Shown piece by piece: positions 1 through 5,169 of a stretch of 14,407 nucleotides of DNA. The first letter of the stretch is position 1. Every line of letters starts with the position of its first letter. The position numbers and the translations under genes were made by a program. The stretch comes from an uncultured Prevotellaceae bacterium (GTDB taxonomy: Bacteria; Bacteroidota; Bacteroidia; Bacteroidales; Bacteroidaceae), in contig CAMJNN010000022.1 in NCBI GenBank assembly GCA_946407325.1, positions 1 through 14,407 on the forward strand, written 5' to 3'. The notes under the pieces are model-generated. The model worked only from the letters and a program-made list of their open reading frames with translations, had not been told where the DNA came from and did no database searches.

Positions 1-581
1 TCGCCACCCATACCGTGCAGCAGGTAGAACACTGGATAACGTTTGTTGCTTGTTTCGTAGCCAGCTGGGGTGTAAACGCTCAGACGACGGGTCAGGCCAT
101 CCTGGGTGTACCAGCGCTTAGCTACGGTGCCATGAGGAACAGCATTTACCTTGTAGAGGTCAGAACGGCCACCGCCAATCAGCAGGATGCTGCTCAGGGT
201 AGAAACGTCACGATTTACATATACGTTGTTCATGTCAATCACACGCTGACCGTCGATCAGGAAGTGATAAGTGTAAAACTCAGGTGCTACAGGCTCTGGG
301 GTGGTGTATTCCCAAACTCCGTCTTTCTCGGTTAAGTCAGCCACACCTGTTACGTCCATCTCCATGACTGTGTCGCCAAACTTAACAGTCTGTTTCATGG
401 TAGGCAGGAAGTCACCTGTTACCTGTACTTTAACAGCTTTGGGAGCTGAGATTCTAAATGTTACCGTATTGTCCGGATGAATCTCTGGAGACACGATGCC
501 TGCGCCTCCGAACAATGCCTGCTGAGCGAAAGTGAATGCACTAAACAGCAATGCGAATCCTGTGAATAATGTTTTTTTCAT
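1..581 (-). CDS. Secreted esterase with N-terminal E-set domain (partial, 3' end off window)
   Basis: I translated this on the minus strand from ATG at 579-581; the frame stays open to the window edge (193 codons plus two bases). Residues 1-19 (MKKTLFTGFALLFSAFTFA) form a signal peptide with a likely cut before QQ, so the protein is exported. Residues about 25-125 look like the immunoglobulin-like E-set/CBM48-type domain placed before esterases in Bacteroidota, with phrases such as FRISAPKAVKVQVTGDF and FYTYHFLIDG. From about residue 155 an alpha/beta-hydrolase of the esterase D/feruloyl-esterase type begins (RRLSVYTPAGYE, RYPVFYLLHGMGG, the last being the oxyanion-hole HGxGG region). The catalytic Ser, Asp and His lie outside the window. 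Related proteins remove feruloyl or acetyl groups from plant xylan; that substrate is inference. The gene starts 19 bases after the thioredoxin-like gene and has no promoter box of its own, so co-transcription is likely. Confidence 0.85.
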   Translation of the reverse strand, partial: MKKTLFTGFALLFSAFTFAQQALFGGAGIVSPEIHPDNTVTFRISAPKAVKVQVTGDFLPTMKQTVKFGDTVMEMDVTGVADLTEKDGVWEYTTPEPVAPEFYTYHFLIDGQRVIDMNNVYVNRDVSTLSSILLIGGGRSDLYKVNAVPHGTVAKRWYTQDGLTRRLSVYTPAGYETSNKRYPVFYLLHGMGG

Positions 582-605
582 ATTAGTATTATTAGTATTA
601 TTAGT
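581..605. repeat. 9-base tandem repeat joining two genes
   Basis: The unit TATTAGTAT occurs twice in full (581-589, 590-598) and then partially (599-605). The array covers the whole spacer, the stop codon of the upstream gene (601-603) and the first base of the esterase start codon. On the coding strand it gives an A/T-rich leader directly before ATG, of the kind Bacteroidota use instead of a Shine-Dalgarno sequence. Confidence 0.7.
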
Positions 606-1704
606 CTAAAAGTTCTGCAATCTTCTCGTACAGCTTCTCACCACGCAGGTTACGGCCAATGATGGTACCATCCTTATCGATAAGTACGGTGTGGGGGATA
701 GCACTTACACCATAGATGGCGGCTGCTTCGCACTGCCAGTACTTGAGGTCGGACATCTGAGGCCAGGTGATGTTCAGTTCGGAAATTCCTCTCTTCCATG
801 CATCGGCTGTCTGGTCGAGTGATACACCTACGATTTCGAAGCCTTTCTTTTTATACTGGTCGTACACCTTTACTACGTTAGGCATCTCCTGACGGCATGG
901 ACCACACCAGCTTGCCCAGAAATCTACCAACACCAATTTGCCCTTGCCTGCATAGTCGCTTAACTTAACAGGCTTGCCTTCTGGGTCGTTCATTTCAAAA
1001 TCTGTAAACTTTTGACCTACAGCAGTTGCAGAAAGTTTGCTAACCTGTTCCTTGATATGATTGATGGTCTCGTCGGAGTTGAATCTCTCAGGGATCTGAC
1101 TTACTATTTCAGCCAACTCAGGGGTCTCCATATAGTAGTAGAAACTCTTCAGCATATAAACACCTACCTCGTTGGTGGCATTGTCTTTGGTGCCTTTCAC
1201 GACGACATCGATAAACCTATCTTCAAGCTCTTCGCTCTGCTTTTCAAGGGCAGCACGCACATCGTCACCTAAGTTATCCTCGCTGCTGAGCTTGTCGTAA
1301 ATATCACTCATCTCATTTTGCAGGCTGTTGATTTTGTCACGTACCTTCTGATAGGCATCGTTGTTAGGAGTACCTGTGGCTGATGGGTTCTCGTTGTCCA
1401 TTTTTACATTGATGGTTCCGTTTTCGAGGAAGAAGTCCAGCGCCTGATCGTTTTCAGAGTTGTTCTGATACATGAGGTAAAGAAGTGCTGGTGTACTTTG
1501 TTCGCCTTTGAACGTGAACTTTCCATCTTTGATAACGGCACCTTGCAGCTTGGCAGTTTGTCTGCCACTCATCTCTACAAGGAAGATAGAGTCGCCATCT
1601 GTAGCGTCGGATATCTCGCCATTGATTGTATAGCCGCTGTTACCAGTGCAGGCTGAAAGAGCAGCCAATGCACCTACATAAAAGAGTTTTTTCATTTGTA
1701 TCAT
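601..1704 (-). CDS. TlpA/ResA-type thioredoxin-fold lipoprotein with DUF4369-like N-terminus
   Basis: The 367-residue protein begins with a lipoprotein signal peptide; the lipobox LSAC places the lipidated cysteine at residue 19, so it should be anchored in an envelope membrane facing the periplasm. Residues about 24-120 resemble the DUF4369 domain found before thioredoxin domains in Bacteroidota (YTINGEI, GDSIFLVE, DGKFTFKG). Residues about 120-220 are a charged helical linker. The C-terminal domain (about 226-367) is a TlpA/AhpC-TSA thioredoxin fold with the redox motif WCGPC at 266-270 and a cis-proline region AIPHT around residue 337. The family reduces disulfides in exported proteins or cytochrome c maturation partners; the actual client is unknown. 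Two starts are possible: ATG at 1704 or MKK three codons later (1695), which gives the more typical signal peptide. A canonical promoter lies just upstream. Confidence 0.9.
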   Translation of the reverse strand: MIQMKKLFYVGALAALSACTGNSGYTINGEISDATDGDSIFLVEMSGRQTAKLQGAVIKDGKFTFKGEQSTPALLYLMYQNNSENDQALDFFLENGTINVKMDNENPSATGTPNNDAYQKVRDKINSLQNEMSDIYDKLSSEDNLGDDVRAALEKQSEELEDRFIDVVVKGTKDNATNEVGVYMLKSFYYYMETPELAEIVSQIPERFNSDETINHIKEQVSKLSATAVGQKFTDFEMNDPEGKPVKLSDYAGKGKLVLVDFWASWCGPCRQEMPNVVKVYDQYKKKGFEIVGVSLDQTADAWKRGISELNITWPQMSDLKYWQCEAAAIYGVSAIPHTVLIDKDGTIIGRNLRGEKLYEKIAELLD

Positions 1705-1727
1705 TGAATTGGTAAATAAATACTCTA

Positions 1728-1760
1728 CAAAGTTAGTGCAAGTTGAGTGAAATACAAAAA
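1728..1760 (-). promoter_or_regulatory. Bacteroidota-type promoter of the thioredoxin-like gene
   Basis: On the minus strand TTTTTG (1755-1760) is followed by a 19-base spacer and TAACTTTG (1728-1735), matching the Bacteroidota sigma-ABfr consensus TTTG-N19/20-TAnnTTTG. The -7 box ends about 24 bases before the upstream ATG. The -33 box lies in the arm of a perfect 20-base palindrome at 1756-1775, which could also serve as a regulator site. Confidence 0.7.
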
Positions 1761-1887
1761 GAATTAATTCTTTTTTATTTCCGAAACGCAGCCTAACTTA
1801 TTAAAAGTTTCAGCAAGTTGAGGACAGAACAAAATAAACTTGTTTATTTTTTATGTCGAAACGCAGCCTAACTTATTAAAAGTGTAT
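1738..1887. repeat. Tandem 75-base repeat, two diverged copies
   Basis: Copy 1 is 1738-1812 and copy 2 is 1813-1887. A 27-base block is identical in both (1782-1808 and 1857-1883), as is GCAAGTTGAG at the start of each; the middle has diverged. Each copy holds an A/T-rich inverted repeat at the matching place: perfect 20 bases at 1756-1775 in copy 1, and AAAATAAAC-TT-GTTTATTTT (1831-1850) in copy 2. On the minus strand each copy carries the same promoter layout, intact beside copy 1 and degraded beside copy 2. Confidence 0.8.
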
Positions 1888-1921
1888 AAAAAAACCTCCC
1901 CGATTTGAACATCGGAGAGGT
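1886..1921 (-). terminator. rpsP: Rho-independent terminator after rpsP
   Basis: On the minus strand an 11-pair stem (plus-strand arms 1894-1904 and 1911-1921, one G-U pair) with a 6-base loop is followed by seven T residues (1888-1894 on the plus strand). It lies about 33 bases after the rpsP stop codon. It separates rpsP from the thioredoxin-like gene, which has its own promoter. A shorter T run on the other side (1923-1927) would allow weak plus-strand termination too. Confidence 0.88.
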
Positions 1922-1954
1922 GTTTTTCTGTAATCATCTAATTGAAACCCGACT

Positions 1955-2527
1955 TTATTCAGCAACTGGAGTCTCAGCTGGAGCTTCGGTAGTTTCTTCA
2001 GCTGGTGCTTCAGCAGCAGCTTCCTCTGCAGCCTTAGCAGCCTCTTCAGCAGCCTTAGCAGCTTCCTCAGCGGCCTTCTTCTCAGCTAATGCCTTAGCCT
2101 TCTCTTCGTTGATTTTCTTCTCAGCAGCCAGACGAGCAGCATCAGCAGCCTTCTTGTCAGCAGCAGCCTTGTCAGCGATAGCCTTCAAACCGTTCTGCTT
2201 GTCTTTCTTCCAAGCCTCGAAACGCTTCTGAGCTTCAGCCTCGTCGAAAGCGCCTTTCTTAACGCCTGTGAGCAGGTGCTTCATCAGATACACACCTTCG
2301 TGTGACATGATGCTGCGTGCGGTGTCGGTTGGCTGTGCACCTACATTAACCCAATACAGTGCACGATCAAACTTCAATTCTACTGTGGCAGGATTGGTGT
2401 TTGGGTTATAAGTACCAATTCTCTCGATGAACTTACCATCACGTGGAGCTTGTGCATCGGCAATTACGATGGTGTAGAACGCATAGTTCTTGTGACCATG
2501 TCTTTGCAGTCTAATTCTTGTTGCCAT
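1955..2527 (-). CDS. rpsP: 30S ribosomal protein S16 with long C-terminal extension
   Basis: S16 binds 16S rRNA and helps assemble the body of the 30S subunit. The N-terminal 85 or so residues are a standard S16 domain ([48 protein letters not shown]). The total of 190 residues compares with about 80-90 in E. coli. The extra part from about residue 110 is a charged, alanine-rich stretch of predicted helix ([17 protein letters not shown]), then a heptad EEAAKAA repeated twice plus a partial copy (154-172), then an acidic Pro/Ala/Thr/Glu tail. Extended S16 proteins are known from Bacteroidota, so this is a lineage trait rather than a frameshift or fusion. The gene is monocistronic, with a good promoter at 2588-2619 and a terminator at 1886-1921. 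Its usual partners in other phyla (rimM, trmD) are absent. Confidence 0.96.
   Translation of the reverse strand: MATRIRLQRHGHKNYAFYTIVIADAQAPRDGKFIERIGTYNPNTNPATVELKFDRALYWVNVGAQPTDTARSIMSHEGVYLMKHLLTGVKKGAFDEAEAQKRFEAWKKDKQNGLKAIADKAAADKKAADAARLAAEKKINEEKAKALAEKKAAEEAAKAAEEAAKAAEEAAAEAPAEETTEAPAETPVAE
2012..2068 (-). repeat. rpsP: In-frame 21-base repeat in the rpsP tail
   Basis: Codons 154-172 encode [19 protein letters not shown]. The copies use partly different synonymous codons (GAGGAAGCTGCT against GAAGAGGCTGCT), so this is either an old duplication or selection on the protein sequence, not a fresh slippage event. Confidence 0.7.
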
Positions 2528-2587
2528 AAAATCTTAATACTTTATTAATTAATATTGAATTGATGCCCTTAACTCGTAAAGGCGGCG

Positions 2588-2619
2588 CAAAGTTACTGCT
2601 TTCTCTTTAAACATCCAAA
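2588..2619 (-). promoter_or_regulatory. rpsP: Promoter of rpsP
   Basis: On the minus strand TTTG (2616-2619) is followed by exactly 20 bases and TAACTTTG (2588-2595), an excellent match to the Bacteroidota consensus. Transcription would begin near 2580-2583, leaving an A/T-rich leader of about 55 bases without a Shine-Dalgarno motif. Confidence 0.75.
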
Positions 2620-2708
2620 CATTTTCATTAAAATATTGTCCCCCATGTTGTTTTTGATGTATAAAACTGACTGAGTTTCTTCCACTAAAAATCGCTCACG
2701 TTTTAAAT

Positions 2709-2773
2709 AAGCTTGGCTGCACCTCAATATAGCTCAAACGGGCTTTGACTCTATGTTCGGTTTGCACAAGCTT
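2709..2773. repeat. REP-like extended imperfect palindrome
   Basis: The 65-base element begins AAGCTTG (2709-2715) and ends CAAGCTT (2767-2773), which pair perfectly. Further inward TGCA pairs with TGCA, CC with GG, AATATAG with CTATGTT (one G-U) and TCAAA with TTTGA around a CGGGC loop. About 25 pairs form in all, with small bulges. Its left flank, TTTTAAATAAGCTTGGCTGC, closely matches the minus-strand start of the 75-base repeats (TTTTAATAAGTTAGGCTGC), so it seems to be a third, inverted member of that family. Confidence 0.6.
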
Positions 2774-2777
2774 TCCT

Positions 2778-2818
2778 AAAACGCAAAAAAACATAGCGCT
2801 CTGCCCTGTTTGCGTTTT
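2778..2818. repeat. 10-base inverted repeat with 21-base loop
   Basis: AAAACGCAAA (2778-2787) is repeated in inverted form as TTTGCGTTTT (2809-2818). The loop contains the palindrome AGCGCT (2795-2800). It begins four bases after the neighbouring palindrome, so the two may form one structured unit. The stem is too A/T-rich and the T run too short for a confident terminator call. Confidence 0.5.
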
Positions 2819-2901
2819 TATACGGAAAACTTCCCCGATTTTTTTAACGATGCAGAAACATATGTCAGTTTCATACATCATTAAACTTATTTCTCAATTA
2901 T

Positions 2902-4206
2902 TCAAGAGTATTTTCTTGGAAAGCGGAAAACAATCGCTAAAACAGCACAAATTCCCATAAGGAAAGGGTAGTAGAGTGACCCAATAATACTGACAGGCGA
3001 GATGCCAGCAAGTCCTGATGCTATCAGCATTTGTGCCCCGTAAGGGATGATGCCCTGCACCATGCAAGAGAAGGTGTCGAGTATGCTGGCCACCTTGCGC
3101 TTATCGAGGTTGAATTGCTGTGAAATCTGACGAGCGATAGGAGCAGTGGTGATGATGGCAATGGTGTTGTTCGCAGTACACAAATCGGCTAAACCCACCA
3201 AGGCTCCGATGCTCATTTCTGCCCCTCGCTTTCCCTTGATATGCTTTGTCATTTTTTTGATTATGAATGCTATTCCGCCATTGAAACGAATCATCTCCAG
3301 CATACCTCCAGCCAATAGGGTAACGATGATAAGTTCGCTCATTCCCATGATGCCTTCACCCATAGCTCCCAACCAACTGAAGAAAGGCGTACCTGTGAGG
3401 GTACCTACGATGCCTGTAGCTGCTAAACCAATGAGCAGTACCAACATGACATTCATACCAAATAGTGCCAAGATGAGTACCAATAGATAGGGGATGACTT
3501 GCAACCACTCAATGGGACCTATCTCAGGTGTGACATCAAGTGCCATACCTTGTATGATATAGATGACCAACGACACAATGGCAGCTGGCAGGATAATCTG
3601 GATGTTAACACGGAATTTATCCTTCATCAGGCAGTCCTGCGTCTGTGTAGCAGCTATGGTGGTGTCGCTGATAAACGAGAGATTGTCGCCGAAGAATGAA
3701 CCACCCACCACTACGGCAGTAATAAAAGGCAAATCTATGCCTGTCTTAGCAGCCAACCCACTGGCCACAGGTACCAAAGCAGCAATGGTGCCTACACTGG
3801 TACCTACAGAGAGAGAAATAAAGCATGAAGCTAAGAAGATGCCTGCTAAAAGAAGATCGCTTGGTAGGATGGTTAGGGTGAGGTTCACTACTGAGTCGAT
3901 GGCACCCATTTGTTTGGCACCCTGTGCAAAAGCCCCTGCCAATATGAATATCCACACCATGAGCAGGATGCTTTTGTCGCTGGCTCCTCTGGAAAATACG
4001 CTGATACGCTCGTCAATAGTCAGTCCGCGTGTTATCGCTACGGCATAGCACGACGAAAGCAAAAAAGCCACTGTGATAGGTATCTTGTAGAAATCATTGA
4101 GCAGGATGGAAGCACCTAGGTAGGAGAATAGAAATACCAACATGGGACTCAAGGCCAACCAACCATGAATCCTGTATCTCTGTTTAATCTCTGCACCTTC
4201 GTCCAT
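2902..4206 (-). CDS. nhaC: NhaC-family Na+/H+ antiporter
   Basis: An inner-membrane protein of 434 residues made almost wholly of hydrophobic segments (about 11-12). The family signature GGSFFGDNLSFISDTTIAAT lies at residues 168-187; the conserved Asp residues at 173 and 181 are the expected ion-binding positions. A second family-like block is ADLCTANNTIAII in the C-terminal half. NhaC proteins exchange cytoplasmic Na+ for external H+, and some relatives exchange malate/lactate along with ions, so the exact substrate is uncertain. The start at 4206 gives a short charged N-terminus (MDEGAEIKQRYRIHGW) before the first membrane segment, normal for the family. It follows the methyltransferase gene by 50 bases. 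A -7-like box in that gap suggests its own promoter, though read-through is also possible. Confidence 0.9.
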   Translation of the reverse strand: MDEGAEIKQRYRIHGWLALSPMLVFLFSYLGASILLNDFYKIPITVAFLLSSCYAVAITRGLTIDERISVFSRGASDKSILLMVWIFILAGAFAQGAKQMGAIDSVVNLTLTILPSDLLLAGIFLASCFISLSVGTSVGTIAALVPVASGLAAKTGIDLPFITAVVVGGSFFGDNLSFISDTTIAATQTQDCLMKDKFRVNIQIILPAAIVSLVIYIIQGMALDVTPEIGPIEWLQVIPYLLVLILALFGMNVMLVLLIGLAATGIVGTLTGTPFFSWLGAMGEGIMGMSELIIVTLLAGGMLEMIRFNGGIAFIIKKMTKHIKGKRGAEMSIGALVGLADLCTANNTIAIITTAPIARQISQQFNLDKRKVASILDTFSCMVQGIIPYGAQMLIASGLAGISPVSIIGSLYYPFLMGICAVLAIVFRFPRKYS

Positions 4207-4238
4207 CTTTCTTGCTTGTTAATAATCAAATTTGATGC

Positions 4239-4246
4239 CAAAGATA
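4239..4246 (-). promoter_or_regulatory. Possible -7 box for the antiporter gene
   Basis: TATCTTTG on the minus strand matches TAnnTTTG and ends 32 bases before the antiporter ATG. No TTTG is found at the expected distance upstream (which falls inside the preceding gene), so the call is weak. Confidence 0.35.
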
Positions 4247-4256
4247 GTGAAATCTT

Positions 4257-4985
4257 TTATAACTTGATGTAAAAATCTTTAGTAAGTTTACGGTATTCAG
4301 GGGTATATTGACTATTGGCATCCATCAGATAGAGCGTTTGTTCCGTTTTCATGTCAGGATAATACAAGTCGTTTTCTTCCCCTCTCCAATAGGTGATAAA
4401 CACCCTGCGGCAAGGCTTCCCCGGTTTGGTATAGATGTGAGTCACTGCTTGTGGAAAGAGATGATGAAGTGAAGCCATATCGTTGACAAAACTTTCTGAC
4501 TCAGTGGGAATAATCACACAACAGATGCCCTTTGGCTGCAATAAGTTACGAGCACGAAGAAACAGTTGGTGATAGTTCAGTGTCTCGTTATGACGAGCCT
4601 GCGTGCGATGAGGGTCGGGGTTTCTCAACGAATCGGTAAAGTAGGGCGGATTACTTACGATGAGGTCGAACAACGTGTCGGATGTGTACTCGTTGAAATC
4701 ACCATGGATCAGTTGGATGCGTTCTGCCCACAGTGAAGCGGCAAAATTCTCTGCTGCCTGGGTAGCGGCATCGTCGTCTATCTCTATGGCTGTAATCTGT
4801 GCCTCAGGACATCTTTGTGCCAGCATCAAGGCAATAAGACCACTTCCTGTACCCACATCAAGTATATGTTTGGCACCTTCAGCAGGAGTTAAAGCACCAG
4901 CCAACACACCGTCAGTGCCCACCTTCATGGCACATCGTTGGTGCCAGATGGTGAATTGCTTGAACTGAAAATAGTCATTCGACAT
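4257..4985 (-). CDS. trmN6: tRNA1(Val) (adenine(37)-N6)-methyltransferase, TrmN6/YfiC type
   Basis: A 242-residue, class I S-adenosylmethionine-dependent methyltransferase. The SAM-binding glycine loop DVGTGSG is at residues 43-49, an acidic ribose-binding stretch AIEIDDDA follows at 66-73, and the catalytic motif NPPYF at 112-116 marks an amino-group (N6-adenine) methylase. The N-terminal sequence FKQFTIWHQRCAMKVGTDGVLAG and the PYF(T)DS(L) block with a following RxQARH are typical of YfiC, which modifies A37 of tRNA1(Val) next to the anticodon. HemK/PrmC-type enzymes share NPPY but lack this N-terminus. The gene lies divergently from lon, 184 bases away, and precedes the antiporter gene on the same strand; no functional link to it is apparent. 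Confidence 0.88.
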   Translation of the reverse strand: MSNDYFQFKQFTIWHQRCAMKVGTDGVLAGALTPAEGAKHILDVGTGSGLIALMLAQRCPEAQITAIEIDDDAATQAAENFAASLWAERIQLIHGDFNEYTSDTLFDLIVSNPPYFTDSLRNPDPHRTQARHNETLNYHQLFLRARNLLQPKGICCVIIPTESESFVNDMASLHHLFPQAVTHIYTKPGKPCRRVFITYWRGEENDLYYPDMKTEQTLYLMDANSQYTPEYRKLTKDFYIKL

Positions 4986-5011
4986 TTTTGCTGATTCTAT
5001 AAGAATTGATG

Positions 5012-5019
5012 CAAATTTA
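5012..5019 (-). promoter_or_regulatory. Possible -7 box for the tRNA methyltransferase gene
   Basis: TAAATTTG on the minus strand fits TAnnTTTG and ends 26 bases before the ATG at 4985. No upstream TTTG is seen at the usual 19-21 bases. Confidence 0.4.
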
Positions 5020-5105
5020 TGGATTATTCGTCTATTTCTTGTGCTTTTGGCATGCTTTTTGTGTTTTTTAAGATGACAGAGCGTGGGAAAATGAATAATT
5101 AGCCG

Positions 5106-5113
5106 TAACTTTA
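5106..5113 (+). promoter_or_regulatory. lon: Possible -7 box for the lon operon
   Basis: TAACTTTA differs from TAnnTTTG at the last base only and lies 56 bases before the preferred lon ATG. There is no TTTG at the expected upstream place. No HrcA/CIRCE inverted repeat was seen in the 5000-5169 region that would point to classical heat-shock control. Confidence 0.35.
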
Positions 5114-5169
5114 CACGCTTTTTTTAGGCAAAGCCACATGTGTGGTATCATTTTTTAGGTGAAAAGACG

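Larger units (their letters stand above)
2620..2901. other. Gene-free region between nhaC and rpsP
   Basis: No convincing gene is seen here. A 61-codon minus-strand frame (2696-2881) exists, but it runs straight through both hairpins described below and has no leader or promoter, so I treat it as chance. The region holds an extended imperfect palindrome (2709-2773), a separate 10-base inverted repeat (2778-2818) and a weak stem at about 2849-2880 (GATGCAGAAAC against GTTTCATACATC). No run of T after a GC-rich stem marks a clear nhaC terminator. Confidence 0.6.

Noticed and set aside
15..335. Plus-strand frame of 106 codons at the left edge
   Set aside because: Antisense to the esterase, whose signal peptide, E-set domain and HGMGG motif are clear.
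1738..1887. Possible CRISPR array
   Set aside because: Only two copies, the repeated part is 27 bases within a 75-base unit, and the intervening parts are alike and A/T-palindromic rather than unique spacers; no cas genes nearby.
2696..2881. Small minus-strand frame of 61 codons in the gap between nhaC and rpsP
   Set aside because: It reads through both palindromes, has no promoter or leader, and its sequence is explained by the repeat. Peptides of this kind appear as spurious hypothetical proteins in related genomes, as far as I recall.
2745..2960. Plus-strand frame of 71 codons
   Set aside because: It overlaps the 3' end of nhaC antisense and the repeat region; no supporting signals.
5140..5169. 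Upstream GTG start for lon
   Set aside because: In frame, but the ten added residues are unlike Lon N-termini and the following ATG at 5170 gives a usual Bacteroidota Lon start.
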